Positions 41,346-55,238 of a DNA stretch of 64,000 bases are shown piece by piece (within the stretch, counting starts at the first letter, position 1; each line of letters begins with the position of its first letter). The position numbers and the translations under genes are program-made. Location of the stretch: assembly GCF_029867415.1 (NCBI RefSeq), contig NW_026705573.1, positions 419,001 through 483,000 of the forward strand. The letters run 5' to 3'. The stretch is from Vicia villosa (taxonomy: Eukaryota; Streptophyta; Magnoliopsida; Fabales; Fabaceae). Below the pieces are notes generated by a model that searched no databases, had not been told where the DNA came from, and saw nothing but the letters and a program-made list of their open reading frames with translations.

Positions 41346-42565
41346 AATTCCTCCTCTTATGCGGTCAAGCTTCAACGTGAAGCTCTAACCTAAAATCATA
41401 TTAAATTCAGAAATCAAGTGTAAATCAAACTGGAAATGATGCAAAAATAAACTACATACTAAAACGCGCTTGAAGCAAAGTTTAACAATCTTAAATCTAT
41501 AATAATTTTGACAAAATTAGTAAACTCGGAGTTCAAACCAAAGCAATTCGATCTGGCTTATTTTTGTGCTTTTCGTTAAAAACATTGATGTAATCATGCT
41601 TAAAATGAATTTGCAGGTTGATTTGGACTGTTATTCGTTTCAAATAGATAAAAAACAAGAAATCTGGATTCGTGTTCTTGAGTGTTCCTGAACACTCATG
41701 AACGTGGAACCCTAGATTTCGATATTCAACGAATTCCCAGTGATTTAATGAATTGATTGAGGGCTTATATGTGCTAGATATGCAAAAACAAGATCGCGCC
41801 AAGAAATCACAACTGTAATAGAAATTTAGGATTACCTGGGCAACGAATCCAGAAGAACACGATGAAGATGGATGAGTTTTTCGGACAGTAACTCTAACTT
41901 CTGATGATGCTCCGATCTGGCTCCGACAAGGTTTGTTTTCCATTTTTTAAAAAGATTTTAGCTCCTCTTGATCTCTTGTACCTCTTTCTTTCCAAATTTC
42001 ACTGATTTGAACACTTTTTCTAAAATTCAACTTCAAACAAAACTTGCATAACCTAAGGGACTTAAGATGTTTATGACAGGTGTTTGGATGTATGTTGAAG
42101 CTAAAGCAAGATGCAAAGGACTAGGATGGAGATTAATACCCTTATGAAAATTATGGGTTTTTGTTGAACTAACAACTAAGGGTATTAATGTCATTTACCT
42201 GGGTGAATAGATGATGTGGAAATTCCATTTATTAAAAAGTAAAAAAAACACTGCCACATCATACTTTTTTGATGATGTGACCTGATAATTGGCCAAAATG
42301 AAACTTTTGAAATTTGTTGAGAGAATTCCTACAACTTTTTTTTTTGCAGGGAGAATTTTAAAACCAATCTCATATGACAGGAGTGAAAATAAGTATTAAC
42401 CTTTAAATTTAAAAGCAACATATTTAAAATAATGAGATTTTTCATTAACGTTTAATATGTATGTGATGCATTTATTAAAAGGTGAAGATAACGAGAACAT
42501 CATACATTTTGATCTCCAAACATGTGAATTGAAAAAGATGTACAATAAAATAAATGTTTTGTACT
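41346..42565. other. AT-rich intergenic sequence
   Basis: No gene is supported. A 136-codon minus-strand open stretch (41943-41533) has low-quality composition and no recognisable domain; it is treated as chance. Confidence 0.5.
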
Positions 42566-42574
42566 TCAAGACTC

Positions 42575-43051
42575 GAATTTTTTTTTTCAATAACCAAGTT
42601 TTTTAAAAAAATTACGCATATAACCAAAATTTCAAAGTAATTACATAAATGACCATTTTTTCTCAATTTTAACACATTGTCGCCACTTGTATTGGCGAAT
42701 TGCAAATTGAGGCGGTTTAAAACCCCCGCAAAACATTTTTATTAAGGTAAGTCGCCACTTGCATTGGCGACTACACTTAAATTTTAAGTTTTATTGTAAA
42801 CAGCGGGGGTTCAAAACCGCCGCAAAGTTTAAGAAAATTAAAATTTTTAATGTAGTCGCCAATGCAAGTGGCGACTTACCTTTATAAAAACGTTTAGCGG
42901 GGGTTTTAAACCGCCCTAATTTGCAATTCGCCAAAGCAAGTGGCGACAATGTGTTAAAAAAGTGAAAAAAAGGTCATTTATGTAATTACTTTGAAATTTT
43001 GGTTATATGCGTAATTTTTTTGAAAAACTTGGTTATTGAAAAAAAAAATTC
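42575..43051. mobile_element. Foldback MITE, probably Mutator-type, 477 bp
   Basis: The element is almost entirely a pair of inverted arms. The left arm (GAATTTTTTTTTTCAATAACC..., through TTACATAAATGACC, to CACATTGTCGCCACTTG) matches the right arm end to end. The centre holds nested palindromes of GTCGCCACTTGCATTGGCGA. A perfect 9-bp duplication TCAAGACTC flanks it (42566-42574 and 43052-43060), as expected for a Mutator-superfamily insertion. A transcript would fold into a long hairpin. Confidence 0.88.
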
Positions 43052-43538
43052 TCAAGACTCACTCTCCCCCATCCTCTCTCTTTCTCTATATTTTCATTTA
43101 CTTTTAACTGTATTTCAATATTACAAAGAAAAGTTATAATTTATAGACTAAAATTTTAGAAGGTTTTTGGTAATTAAGAATTGAATTTGGAAGAAAAATT
43201 AATTAAATTACATAAATGTCCTTTATATTTTGGTTTGATTAAGTAAAACTTCTAAATGATTTAAAATTATTTTGTTAATAAAATTTTCATAGTAATAGTA
43301 GCATATGACCTTAACTAGGTTCAATGCACTTTCCGTAATTTCCTTTGATGTATTTATAATATGCGTGGAACACACATCCCTTTAAACTGATTTTTTTATC
43401 TTCATTTTTATTTAATTAAAGAATATATAACTTTAAAAGTATTAAAAATTTCCCAAATTTGAAAGAATCCAATATAAAAATTAAAACAATATTACTATCT
43501 TTCATTTTACCATTAATGTATTTTGCCTATATATAATA

Positions 43539-46500
43539 CTAGTGGTTATACCCGTGCGAGGCACGGGACAAATTGTTATTAGTAGTTTACAAACAAAATA
43601 ATATTATAATTTGTCTTTGTTAATAGTAGTGGAATATTAGGGCGTTTGCACGGGTACCGCTACGTTACGCGCATTTAAAATGAAAAATAAATTTTAAATA
43701 AAATATAATATTGAATAATAGTTAGTATATTATATAAAAGTACAAATTTAGTTAAAATGTCATAATTAAAAAAATGGAACAATTAATAGAGTAAAAATTA
43801 GAAATTAAAAAGAAAAATAATAAATTTAAATGTTAAATAAAACATAATAATATTGAATAATAGTTATATAAAAATACAAATTAAGTAAAAATTTCATAAG
43901 GGAAATGCTTTATGTCACGATAAAATATTCGTGAAAAACTCACGAATGATATATTGAAGACAAAATGTCTACTTTTTATGTTCTTGTCTACAGTTTTTAC
44001 ATTTTCTCTTGCTCTACTTGGCATTCTTTGATGTTTAATCCCTAGACACAAATATTTTTATCCACAAAAACGTGAACATCAATTATGTCATTCAATAGTT
44101 TTTACATGCCACGTAACTTGTTTACACAAAATACATGTGGTGGTGTCTAACAGCTTTAAGTACATGGAGAAATTGCTGGACAAGAGTGGTGCAGTAGAAA
44201 TTTAATAGAAGCAAATATATATCTTCAAAAAGTGGTGTCCGTGATATGCATATGAATTATGCGTTGGTGATATTCCAAATAATAATTTTTGCGACATATA
44301 GCAGTACTCGTTTTATAATTATTTATAATTTACAAATGAAAACATGTCAAATAAAATGTCACTTTTCATAAAATATATTTCTCTTTGCATACTCAAAATA
44401 TACCTTATCTAATGTCTATACCCGTGCAAGACACAAGAAACAATTGCTTACGCTTAAAAAACTATTTTATAACTATTAACAATTTACAAAGGAAATAATA
44501 AATTTTCAGCAGCATAGCATAATAAAGGAAATGAAATCGTTTGAAATTTGATTTCTTTACAAAATTTTCTCAATCATATATGATCTACTGGCCTGTTACT
44601 TTATTGGAAAACTTTAAACAGATACAAATAATAAACATCATAGGTAGTGGCTTGTAAACGATATTAATATATGTCCAAGATTATTGTAATAAGTATGGTT
44701 AGTCTTTTACATGGAGGGCTCTATTGGCTGCATAGTTGATTTTATGATTTGATGAATATAAATGATAAAAGCTTTAGATTATTTTTCAGAACTAAGAAAA
44801 CCAAGCTCCACACATGAGTAGTTCCTATGTTAATCTAAGATAACTTAGATGCAGAAGATAAAAAATGGCTAGAAGTAACATTGAAGATTCTGCTGCATCA
44901 AAATACTCCAACTCACCACTACGTTTACTCTATGTCTTAGTAGTATAAGACAACAACAATTATCCCATATAAATTTGCAAATACATTATTAATTTATTAT
45001 AGGTTCCTTTTAGAGACTAAATGAAAATCATAGAACATAATAGAAGAAATGAAATGATATGAAGACAAAACCCAGTTTTATTTATACGACTCAAATGAGT
45101 TTGCTATTCCAATTTCAATTACAATAAAATTCTCAATGTAAGATTTGAGGAATATTATAGGTTCCATAAAAATAGTAAATACATCATCATAATCATTAAT
45201 TTTAAGTAGGTGCTTAGACTAAAGATCTATCTTTCATGTATATTCTTATTATGGATTATTCTTAATTGGTTGATGCACCATCTTCCAACCTGAAATATCA
45301 TTCAAAATAAATTTGTTAGACAGTTCTATTTTCAGCTGACATGTTTATCTCATATGGTAGTTCTTTTATGTACTGATTTTATGGAACGGCATTGAGCTCA
45401 TTGTAAGGGTAAAGAAGATATACACACAAGATTGATGAAAAGATACAAAGACATACCTTATTAACTAATGTAGCCGTTTAACTCCAGCATCCCAAACTGT
45501 TGAATTACGTAAATTACTTGGAGAAATTCTATGAAAAAATTAAAGTAAAGGAAAATCAGTTGTGGGTATGAAGAACAGGTAATAAAACACAATGAGGACT
45601 GGATAATATACCATATCATTGAAGGATCAAAAGGAGACACATGGGGGTGGGGGATGTGTTGAAATCGTCAAAATATATTTTTTAATATTCAAATTCTTAT
45701 TAAATAAGTACTTTGTTTTTGTTTCTTAGTTGCACTTTTCTTTGCAATACTTGCTTTTGGCCATACTTTCATGGAACTTTAAATAGTTCTTTGAAACACT
45801 TGTATGATTGATTCATCATTAAGCCTTCATGAGACAGCCTCACAGTTTTGATGTTGTTGTCCGAACCTGCATTTCACCTTGTCAGAACAATGCTAATTGT
45901 GATATAGGTCTTACTTATCAAATGATAGATAATTTAAATTTAAATAGCTACCAAATATATTATGAACTGGTTGTAGCATGCACTAAAACTCTTGATGAAT
46001 AAGAAAACTGTTAGACTTAGACTGATAAGACTTTTACAAACACATGCATGATATGGGGTCGAGCCCACTTAGTGGGATAAGCTTTCATTATTGTTGTCCT
46101 TACTCATCATAAGGAGGTTTGCTCCCAAGTAAGGCAAATTTTTTCATACCTTTCAGAGTATGTTTGACATCAATTCCACCAAAATATAGCTCCAAAACAT
46201 AAGATAGGAATAATTGACCTTTGCTGTGCTTTTTTCACAGGTTTTTAATAAAGATTCAAAAGTAAAATCAATCACAAATAATAACTAACATCCAAAATAC
46301 ATAACCCAAAATGAAATGAATCCAAACAAAACATATGAGAGTAGCAACGTAAACATAAACGAATTCTAAAAACTCAAAGTTGGGCAAAACAAATGACCCA
46401 AAAATCCAAAATAGAGAAAGTTTAGGACAAGGAATTTTAGGGCAAAACATTATTCCCTCGCGTATCTTATTTTCAAATCAAGGCAGTAGAGCTTTTTTTG

Positions 46501-47291
46501 ACTGAAGCTTGAATTTTGTTACCATATAAATTTATAGATAAAACGAATTAGAATAAAACTATAAAATATAATCGACAGAGAATACCAAAAGAAAACAACA
46601 GCAACAACAACAACCTTCTCATCTATTAGAACCATCTCCATCGCATAAAAATTTATATGAATGTATCAGAAGGATTGTGATTGAGAATCGAAGAAAATGT
46701 TCCTATTTATATGCATTTAAGCGGAAGAAATTGATACTGGATATCTGGAAGATTGTAGCGACGATTCCATGTTACAAAATGAATTGGGAGGAAAAATTTA
46801 TGATGACATAATTAGGTATAGGAAAAGAGAGATTAGATTGAGAAGAGACTTAGGGTTTAGGATATCAAGAGTTTATCGTTCAAGCGGCACCGAAATTTTG
46901 TATTGGTACGCGACTGTTATTTTCTGATAAGCGTTTGGAATCCCAAGGTGTAAAATATCTTATATATCCATATGAAGGGTTTTGAGTTACTTTTTGTTTG
47001 GTTATTTATATTTATGAGAAACAATATTTGTTTGGTTATTTATGAGAAACAATATTGACTATAGGTTTTTGACAGCCTATAAATGTATAAAAATCAATCA
47101 AACTTCTTTTGAAATATTAATTATTAATTATTGAGTGATTAAGAAATAATAAATTTAAAAATTAAAAAATATGCAAAGATAATTTTAGCAAGTTTACTAT
47201 TAATAGAAAATATAAAAATAGGAAGGTTGCTAAGAACATGACAAGTGGCAAACTTGCCAAAATACTCATCTAGCTTTATTATATTGTATGA
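43539..47291 (-). mobile_element. Helitron 1, non-autonomous, 3,753 bp
   Basis: On the minus strand it starts TCATACAATATAATAAAG (47291 leftward) and ends with a hairpin CCCGTGCCTCGCACGGG (43567-43551), a short spacer and CTAG (43542-43539). It sits between host A (43538) and T (47292) with no target duplication. Removing it restores ATATAATATTCAAATTT, exactly the sequence at the uninterrupted paralogue near 33690. No Rep/helicase gene or clear captured gene was found inside. A second degenerate Helitron end (CTAA then TACCCGTGCAAGACAC) lies at 44409, suggesting a nested older copy. Confidence 0.92.
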
Positions 47292-48831
47292 TTCAAATTT
47301 ATTTTATTCCCTAATTTTATCATTTTACTATTTTTAAAATTATGGTAAAAGTTATAAATTCACCTTATCAGAGTTTTTTTAACTAGATAATACGCCATCT
47401 TTCTAAAAAGTAATTAATTTATTTAAATTTTTTTTATTAAATATATAACAATTAAGAAATATCTTACATTTTTTAATTTAATAATTCAGCCTAAAAATAA
47501 ATACTATAATATAAAACCAATTATATCATTTTACTATTTTTAAAAATTACCGTAAGAGTTATGAATTCACCTTATCCGGAGTTTATCTTGTGGTCAATGA
47601 CTAGATACTATTCTATCTTTTTAAAAAGTCTATAATTTATTTAAAATATCTATAATAAATATATAATAATATGGAAATACCTTACTTTTTTTATTTAGTA
47701 AAATGATTTAATAATTCATCCTTAAAATAAATACTAATTAAAATATAATAACAGTTATAACTATATTGAATTAAAAAACAAATTTACTCAAAAAGCTTAC
47801 AAAAATATATTTTTATATAAATTTTAAAATACGAGTAAATGAATTTTAAAATATTTAATAATATGAATCGTTGAAACTCGTCATCTCTTTAATTTTATTT
47901 TCCACATTTGAAAAATCGCATCTTCAACGTTTTGAGTTTTATCCTTAAATCAGATTAAAAAATTTTAGTAGATAAATATCTCTTTTATATTCGAGCGTTT
48001 AAACACAAGTTGTATATCATGCTTATTTGGATGCATGTTTTCCATTATAATATGATAACTCTATTCTATAAATCTTTTCCTACTTTTAAAATAAAAATTG
48101 GAATAAGAACATATTAACTTTATGTATATCTTTTTTATTTTCGAATGTATCGCTTGCTTGATCGAAGGTTTGTCTTCCTTTAACAATTTTTTTTAATAAC
48201 TTCCGTTATTAGTTCTTTCTTTTAACGGATTAAAAAGAATTAACTGGATGTATATCCCCTTTATGCCAGAGAGTTTAAATACAAGTCTATGGCTTTCTTA
48301 CTCTAATGTTTATCTTCCATTAAGAGATTCTGATTCAATTCGAATTGAATATTTTTCTTTATAAATAAAATTTGACTTAAAATTGATTGATTAAGTGTAT
48401 GTTCCTTTTATCCTCAGGTGTTTGGACACAAGTCGTATATCTTGCTTGTTCTAACACTTGTCTTCCTCTTAAAAACAATCACAATCAATCAAACAACATT
48501 TTTCCGCTTTTACGTGATCAAAGCTTTAAATTCTCCATCACACCGAAAGATACATAGGAGAAAGAGTAAAATCTTGTCAAACACATTAATAAAAAAACAT
48601 GTTTTTCCACTTTGTTGTTAAATACACTTTATTAATTATACGATGATTAGGAGAAAATATATATAATATATATAAGAATATTCATTTGTAAAATTAATTA
48701 GAGGTGACCCTTTTCTAAAACAAGTGTTATAGGGTGTTAATATCATCTTTACACATATAATCGACTCATGAACCTAAGTTTAATTTTAAAAACTATTTTT
48801 TTTTTTGTTTTAAATAGATGTTTCCTCTATA
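47292..48831. repeat. AT-rich sequence with tandemly related units
   Basis: The phrase TTTTATCATTTTACTATTTTT followed by AAAGTTATAAATTCACCTTATC at about 47315-47370 recurs in altered form at about 47525-47580, and in the 33.7-kb copy. No gene is supported here; short open frames such as that near 48418 look like chance. Confidence 0.5.
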
Positions 48832-48836
48832 CAAAT

Positions 48837-51800
48837 TGTAACACCCCATTTCTACCCAACAAATATAAGCAAGAATCAGAGTTTCAAAATTTCTCAACAA
48901 ACGAATGAGGCATCACATATTCATTTCAAAATAATAAATCACATCATCGCGTTTAGCGGATACATAGCACTTTATTTAATCAATTAAATAAAATACTCAA
49001 CATATAATACTTTTCAAACATAACAACTTCTTTCATTAGAACATGGCGGAATCATAGTTCTCAATCTTAAAATCAATAACATCTTATACAGCTAAGATAA
49101 AACAATAAACAACCACATCATAAACATCATAGATATATCATAAAATCGTCCCCCCAAGTGCTACGTATCAGAGCGACAACCAACTCGATTAACGGCAACT
49201 AAATCTTCATACTCGAACACCTGCACGTTACCAATATAAAGGTAACGGCGAACAAGAGAAAAGGGTGAGATATCAAATCATATAAGTGAGCGCATAATAA
49301 ATTGTATATTAGGATCCAGGCATATATAGTCATCACATCGCAAGTATTAATATTGCTATACACTTCATGCTTTTACTAATTCACCAACTCACATACTTTA
49401 CATCTCGCAGCAGGTCTCCACAAATCATATTCACATCAATTACATATAAATATATCAGTCACTCACTTTGCAAGCTAATTCACGCTACATCACAAGTATA
49501 AGTCACAATTATAGTCCCCAAAACATCACCGCATATAAGTCATACATTTAGTCACGAAACATTACATATAAGTCACACATCTAGTCACAAAACATCACAT
49601 ATAAGTCACACATCTAGTCACAAAACATCACATATAAGTCACACATCTATTCACCAAATATCGAATATAAGTCACACAAGACATGTTCAATTAATTGCAT
49701 TCAGAAGTATTGATATCATCATACTATTCATAAAATCATTAATTCACATTTTCACCTACTTCCATCATTTAATAAGTTACAAAATACAATCACGATATAG
49801 TCACAAAACGTCACAAATATGAATCACATAAGACACTTGAAACATGACTTATGCATATGCATGTGGTACCAATCGGAGCTTCAGCCCCCGTCACCAATTG
49901 CCCAATTCAGAGGCACAAGGCATAAGCCTTCGTCACTAGTTTTCCAATCCAGGCCGTCACAAAGTATGCATATGAAATGTGACTCGACAAACAAGACATA
50001 CACAACATACTCATCACAATCACACATCATCACTAGGCATACGCCCACGTCACTTATAATTGCCAATTATTAGAGGTAATTCAACGTCACAATTAATCAT
50101 TCATCTTCACTTAGTCACAAAATTATCATCACAAATATATATAACATCACATATTATCAATCATCACAAACGTCGTCATGTTTCGACACATCATCGCAAT
50201 TATACAACTTCTCATATAAAAAAGATCATCACAATTATCATCATGTTCGGCACATCATCACAAATACACACTTCATTAGGACTATCACAACTAACGTCGT
50301 AATCGACTAAACTAACGACAACTCGCTAGGGTTCATGCCATAAGGCCAATCACCTATGATGCACATTAATAAACATATTGGCAATCACAACATTATTCGC
50401 AACAAAGGCATTCAAACCAAAATCACAATTTTTGTTCGGTTCGTAGAGTAATCTCAACATGCTAATTTATCAAGTAAACCGAATCAACTTCCAATTAACA
50501 TTTAACTAAATTAGATATCATGTTAATTATCAAAAGACAACGTCATGCTTCGGTATATCACAACAACTCGACTCATTAAGTCAATTCAAATTAGTCTCAT
50601 AATCCTCTATAAATTAGTCTTCTAAATAACTCACTAATCCACTACCAACTAACCAAAATTATTCACAAAGCATACTTCAATTAATTTGTGCAAATTTCGC
50701 GTCGCTACCGGTTATCTAATTTTCGGTTATATTCTTAATATACACGACTTTACGAGTCTTCGGGTTACACTTCCAAGTCACCGAAAATACAACTCAACCG
50801 ATTAATCCGGATACAATTCAATTACTTCACCGATTATCCAATTCATTCGGTTAAATACTCAAGATATTGCAATTTACCGATAAACCGAATAGTTAATCTA
50901 AATTCAAGTTTATTTCAATTAAATAGGCTTATTAAAAATTAATTCAACTATTAATTTAATCAACCAATTAATACTACACTATATTAATTCCAATTCACTC
51001 CTATTTCTATTCCATTTACCAATTCTAACATCCTAGGGAAAAATGACATTTTGGTTCTACTATTGTTACTGTTTTCACAAATATTTTCTACTATCCCATT
51101 TATATTTTCATTTCTTTATCAAGACTCCCTTTCCATTATATATATGTCATTATATCTTTTATATGTCCTTCTAATAACATTAAACAACATGGAAGACATG
51201 GTCAATATATTAACAGTACAGAATAATTAACAGTACATGATGGAAGATGGCATGTAAAGGCAAAATGATGTAGCTTATATGGGTCTTCATTTCCATTATT
51301 CATACCAATATATATAGGTACCCAATTAGCATTATGACAGCATAGGATAAAGAAAAGAAACAAATAATAGAACCACAAAAAAGAAATAGCTCAAACGAAA
51401 CTTAAAGCTAGGTGGGGCACTTCATATAATTGTTGTCTTCTACCATTTTAATATATATTATATACACACTAAAGAAACAAAATATCAGAACTAATAGAAA
51501 GTAGTACAAATGAAATGCAAATGGGATGTGTTGACGGTGTCGGCCGTCAAGGCCTAGCTGCCGAGTGGCAGTATGCAATTCTTGTTTCCCACACACACAT
51601 CATCTTTATCATTTTTCTTTTCAAATTCAATACAGCAACAACAATTTTAAATGACAAATTTATACCCTAATCCCCAACATACAAAGTTTCATAAGCCCCA
51701 TTATAGGAAGAGAACCCCACCCTTACCTCTTTGGATGGAAGAAAACTCTACCAATCTTGACTCTTGGTTTGGGATTTCTCTAAACTTGGTTCTCCTCTTC

Positions 51801-52365
51801 AAGACCTAGCATCCTTCTTCACAAAAATAGTTTCTAATTTATGATATCTCTACACTTCCCTTAAACCCTTACTAACACTAAAACCTATCCTTAGTATAAC
51901 ATTGGGCCTAAGGGTAAAACCACATTATTATTCTTCACTTGGTAAAAATAGGCCCAATAAGATAAATAACTCAAATTAAATCAAAATATCACTTTTATTA
52001 ATATTCCAACAATATAATAAATTCCGACTTGTAAATAATATTATTCTTAATATTATTCTTCGACCATCTGACTAAAATCCGACTTTTAACTTAATAAATT
52101 CAAATACGCTTCTTAAAATAACACCGACAATCCAAATTCGACCAATATATTATATTTCCAATCTAATCTTAATTATTCAGAAAATTCCCAAAACTTCAAA
52201 TATTATTCCAATAATATTTCTAATACTGAAAATATCAAAACTCTTGATTAAATATCGATCCGCTATCCCAAACTAATACCGACTAAATCGGCTCAAAATA
52301 CAAAAACTTCACTAAACACTCCGAACGTCTAGATTAAGCGAATAATCGAATTTCCGGGCGTTACA
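48837..52365. mobile_element. Solo LTR 1 (3,529 bp)
   Basis: Begins TGTAACACCCC and ends GGGCGTTACA, giving inverted termini of a long-LTR retrotransposon, probably Ty3/gypsy. A perfect 5-bp duplication CAAAT lies on both sides (48832-48836 and 52366-52370). There is no internal gag-pol, so it is best read as a solo LTR left by recombination. Orientation is not certain; the purine-rich sequence typical of an untranslated leader would read on the minus strand. It shares blocks with solo LTR 2, notably 49851-50040. Confidence 0.85.
49565..49663. repeat. 33-bp tandem repeat inside solo LTR 1
   Basis: The unit starting CATATAAGTCACACATCTAG begins at 49565, 49598 and 49631, the third copy with several changes. 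Looser related CACATA/AGTCAC repeats extend on both sides. Confidence 0.9.
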
Positions 52366-52917
52366 CAAATAAACTTTCACGGTGACTTCCTTATTTTTAA
52401 TCAACCCTCAATTTTTAAGAATGCAACAGTGTTTTCTCATCTGGTACATTCTACGAGCTAACCTTCATATTTAACTCCTTTACCTATATCTACTTTAATA
52501 TATAAAAATGAATTACCACCAAATTGCCTTAATTATCCTAATCACAAACAATTAAACATGGTTTTGCATACCCCTGAGCGTCATTTTACATCTAATCATG
52601 ATTACATTCCAACAGTTTATTTAATGCAAAACTTCTGTATTGGAATATGAAAAAACCTGCACTACGTTCTATACTGTTATTGCATTGGAACATACATATT
52701 AAATAAACCCTACCTTTTCATTATTTCTCCCTATGTCTATATATTATCGTATAAACTCTTCCATTTGCATGTGTTAACTGTTCCATCTCCCCATTCCCGT
52801 TTTTCAAACAAAAGTTGAGCGGTAGGGTTTCGTTTCACCTTCCCCATTTCCATTCTTCGTCTCCATTCAACCTTACTGATATTTTTCTGTTACTTACATT
52901 TTTGTTTCTAAACAGAA

Positions 52918-53797
52918 TATGAGCCGAAAATTTCCCCCATTAAGGATGTCAACGATTCAAAAGAAACATGGAGATTGGCCGTTCGAGTTGTTGATATTTG
53001 GAGTGTTATCAACAGCAAGGGTAAGGAGCATCTGGAGATGGTTATAATGGACGTATCGGTAATGCTTCGTATTATCTCAAATCGTTTATTAGCTTATTAT
53101 ATTTTTCAGTTATGATATTGTTGTTGTTTGTCATCAACAGGGTGATAGGATACAAGTTTTGATTCGTTCGACCATACACCAAAATGGAAAGCACGAATAC
53201 GCGAAAACATGTCTTGCATAATCAACAATGGAACTGTTTATGATAACGATTTTCAGTGGAAGCTCTGTGATCATGACAAGAAGTTTGTGTTTATTGGTGG
53301 TACAACTGTGAAGGAAGGTGATATTCAGAACCTTCCTCCCAAAAGATTTTTTTTCAAAGACTTTACTGATATTCTTGGAGGCAATTGTGAGATGAACCGA
53401 CTTGAAGGTAAATATATTAGGTCATTTAATTTCTTCCTACTACAATTTATTATATTATTACAGAAGTTGATTTTAACTTACTCTTTCACTCTGTTTTGTA
53501 GATATCATTGGTGTGGTTCAGGAAATCAACAATTTTCAATATAACAATTCTGGAAAAAAGTCATTTGTTTCATTGAGTCTTAAAGACTTGAAGTAAATTA
53601 TCTGAATTCAAATATTATAAGTGTGTGCCATCATTATTATCATATTGATCCTTTTATATTTTTTTCTGCAGAGGTGTCATAGTTAACTGCACATTATGGG
53701 AGAGCTACGGAACAAAATTTTTGGACTTCTACCACGATGAAAAACAGTGGTGCTATTGTAATAATACTAACTCATGCAATGATAAAGGAATCACAAG
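52918..53797 (+). pseudogene. RPA1-like (replication protein A 70-kDa subunit) gene fragment
   Basis: Four exon-like segments join by GT-AG rules: 52918-53058, 53141-53407, 53502-53592 and 53672-53797. They read KDVNDSKETWRLAVRVVDIW, GKEHLEMVIMDVS, GDRIQVLIR, FQWKLCDHDKKFVFIGGT and VNCTLWESYG, the pattern of the first OB-folds of RPA1-type single-strand DNA-binding proteins. RPA1-like genes are known passengers of plant Helitrons and may assist their rolling-circle transposition. The ATG (52919) is out of frame with the body, and exon 2 has a frameshift near 53205-53217 where the first frame ends in TAA. The later DNA-binding domains and zinc region are missing. It is a decayed, truncated copy. 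Confidence 0.8.
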
Positions 53798-54505
53798 GTT
53801 TGTATCAATTGTTCTTTCATTCATTGTTGTCTCCTCACTGAAAGAACAATTATAATTGCATGAGGACATTATGAATGCCAAATACGGAATAATAACGCCA
53901 AGTATACTGAAGACAGCGAATAATTGAAAGATTAACAACTTTAAAATATATATAAGACCACACTATTGACTGAAAATAAAACACTTATACTTTATAGATT
54001 AACACAATCAGGCAAATAAATATGCAATAGAAGTTGATCCCCCACAATATTACGAATACCGGATCTGGGAAATTGTAAACAATAAACTCCATTCACATCA
54101 TTTTCTAAAAATTACACAAATCTATTTTAGCATGCAGCAGAAATCAAAAAACCCTAAAACCTAAATAGATCAGACATGAAGAAAATGCCAAAACAAAGAA
54201 ATTAAACAGGAATTCATGTATCTAACCTGATGACTTCTTCGTCATCGTCTGATAACCACCCATACGTTAGCTTTCTTCCACCCCTCATTGTCGTCATTTC
54301 TTGCTATCTCCAGAAGTGATGTCAGTTGTTTTTCTAAACGAGCGGAATGAGAACGAGAGAAGTGGTGTAATGTGAACAGTCCAAAATATATTGTGACTCA
54401 ACTTTGCACGTTTCCTTTTCCCTAGACGTATTCAGTAAATGACCCTTATCTCAATCAATCATAACTGTTACCTATGATCCACCGTGTAACCAAAGCATTT
54501 ACTAA

Positions 54506-55238
54506 GGGTGCGTTTGATTTGCTAAAAAACGAGGTACTAGACAGGACAACTTTTTTTGTACTCTGTTTGATGCAGAAACTAATCACAGTACTGGACAAAA
54601 AATATGGCAAGGTACTGGACAAAACCATAATTTCTTGTCCCCCACTAAACCATGGGACAACTTTTTGTCCCAAGCACTAATTATCAAAAAAATATCAAAA
54701 AATTATGTTTTAATCTTTTTCTTATTATTTAATATTTTAATTTATAAATATAATATTAATATTTTATATATCAAAAAAAAGTTATGATAAAAATTATACT
54801 GTTTTTATTCGGTTCATTGACATATCAAATAAAGAAGAGAAAAAACCTCAATTTATTATTTTTCTTCTCTTCTCATTATTTAATATTTTGATTCAAAAAT
54901 ATAAATAAAAAATATTATATAAGAAATTATATTATTTTGTCTGCTGCATAAACATATTAAACAAAGTAGAGTAAAAAAACTATTTCTTCATTTTTTTTCC
55001 TCTTATCATTGAATATTTTGATTCATAAATATTATATTTTATATATCAATAAATAATATTATATTAGAAATTATATTATTTTGTCTGGTGCATAGACGTA
55101 TCAAGCAAAATTGAAAAAACAGTTGTCCAGTCCAGTAACCATCAAACACAGTACAATATAAAAAGTTGTCTTGTACTGTTCTGTACTGTCTAGTATTGTT
55201 CTGTCCAGTACTTCATATTTTGCAAATCAAACGCACCC
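54506..55238. mobile_element. PIF/Harbinger-type MITE, 733 bp
   Basis: Inverted termini GGGTGCGTTTGATTTGC and GCAAATCAAACGCACCC are perfect over 17 bp. A 3-bp TAA duplication flanks it (54503-54505 and 55239-55241), the Harbinger/Tourist signature. The subterminal parts repeat GTACTGGACA/TGTCCAGTAC motifs; there is no coding capacity. It is nested in Helitron 2. Confidence 0.9.

Noticed and set aside
41533..41943. 136-codon minus-strand open frame
   Set aside because: No recognisable domain, composition typical of AT-rich non-coding DNA, and no splice context.
49500..49700. CRISPR-like array of regular repeats
   Set aside because: The 33-bp units are contiguous tandem copies without unique spacers and lie inside a plant LTR.
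49819..50073. 84-codon open frame in solo LTR 1, similar to one at 60461
   Set aside because: The similarity is explained by the conserved DNA block shared by the two LTRs; the frame breaks soon after and lacks domains.
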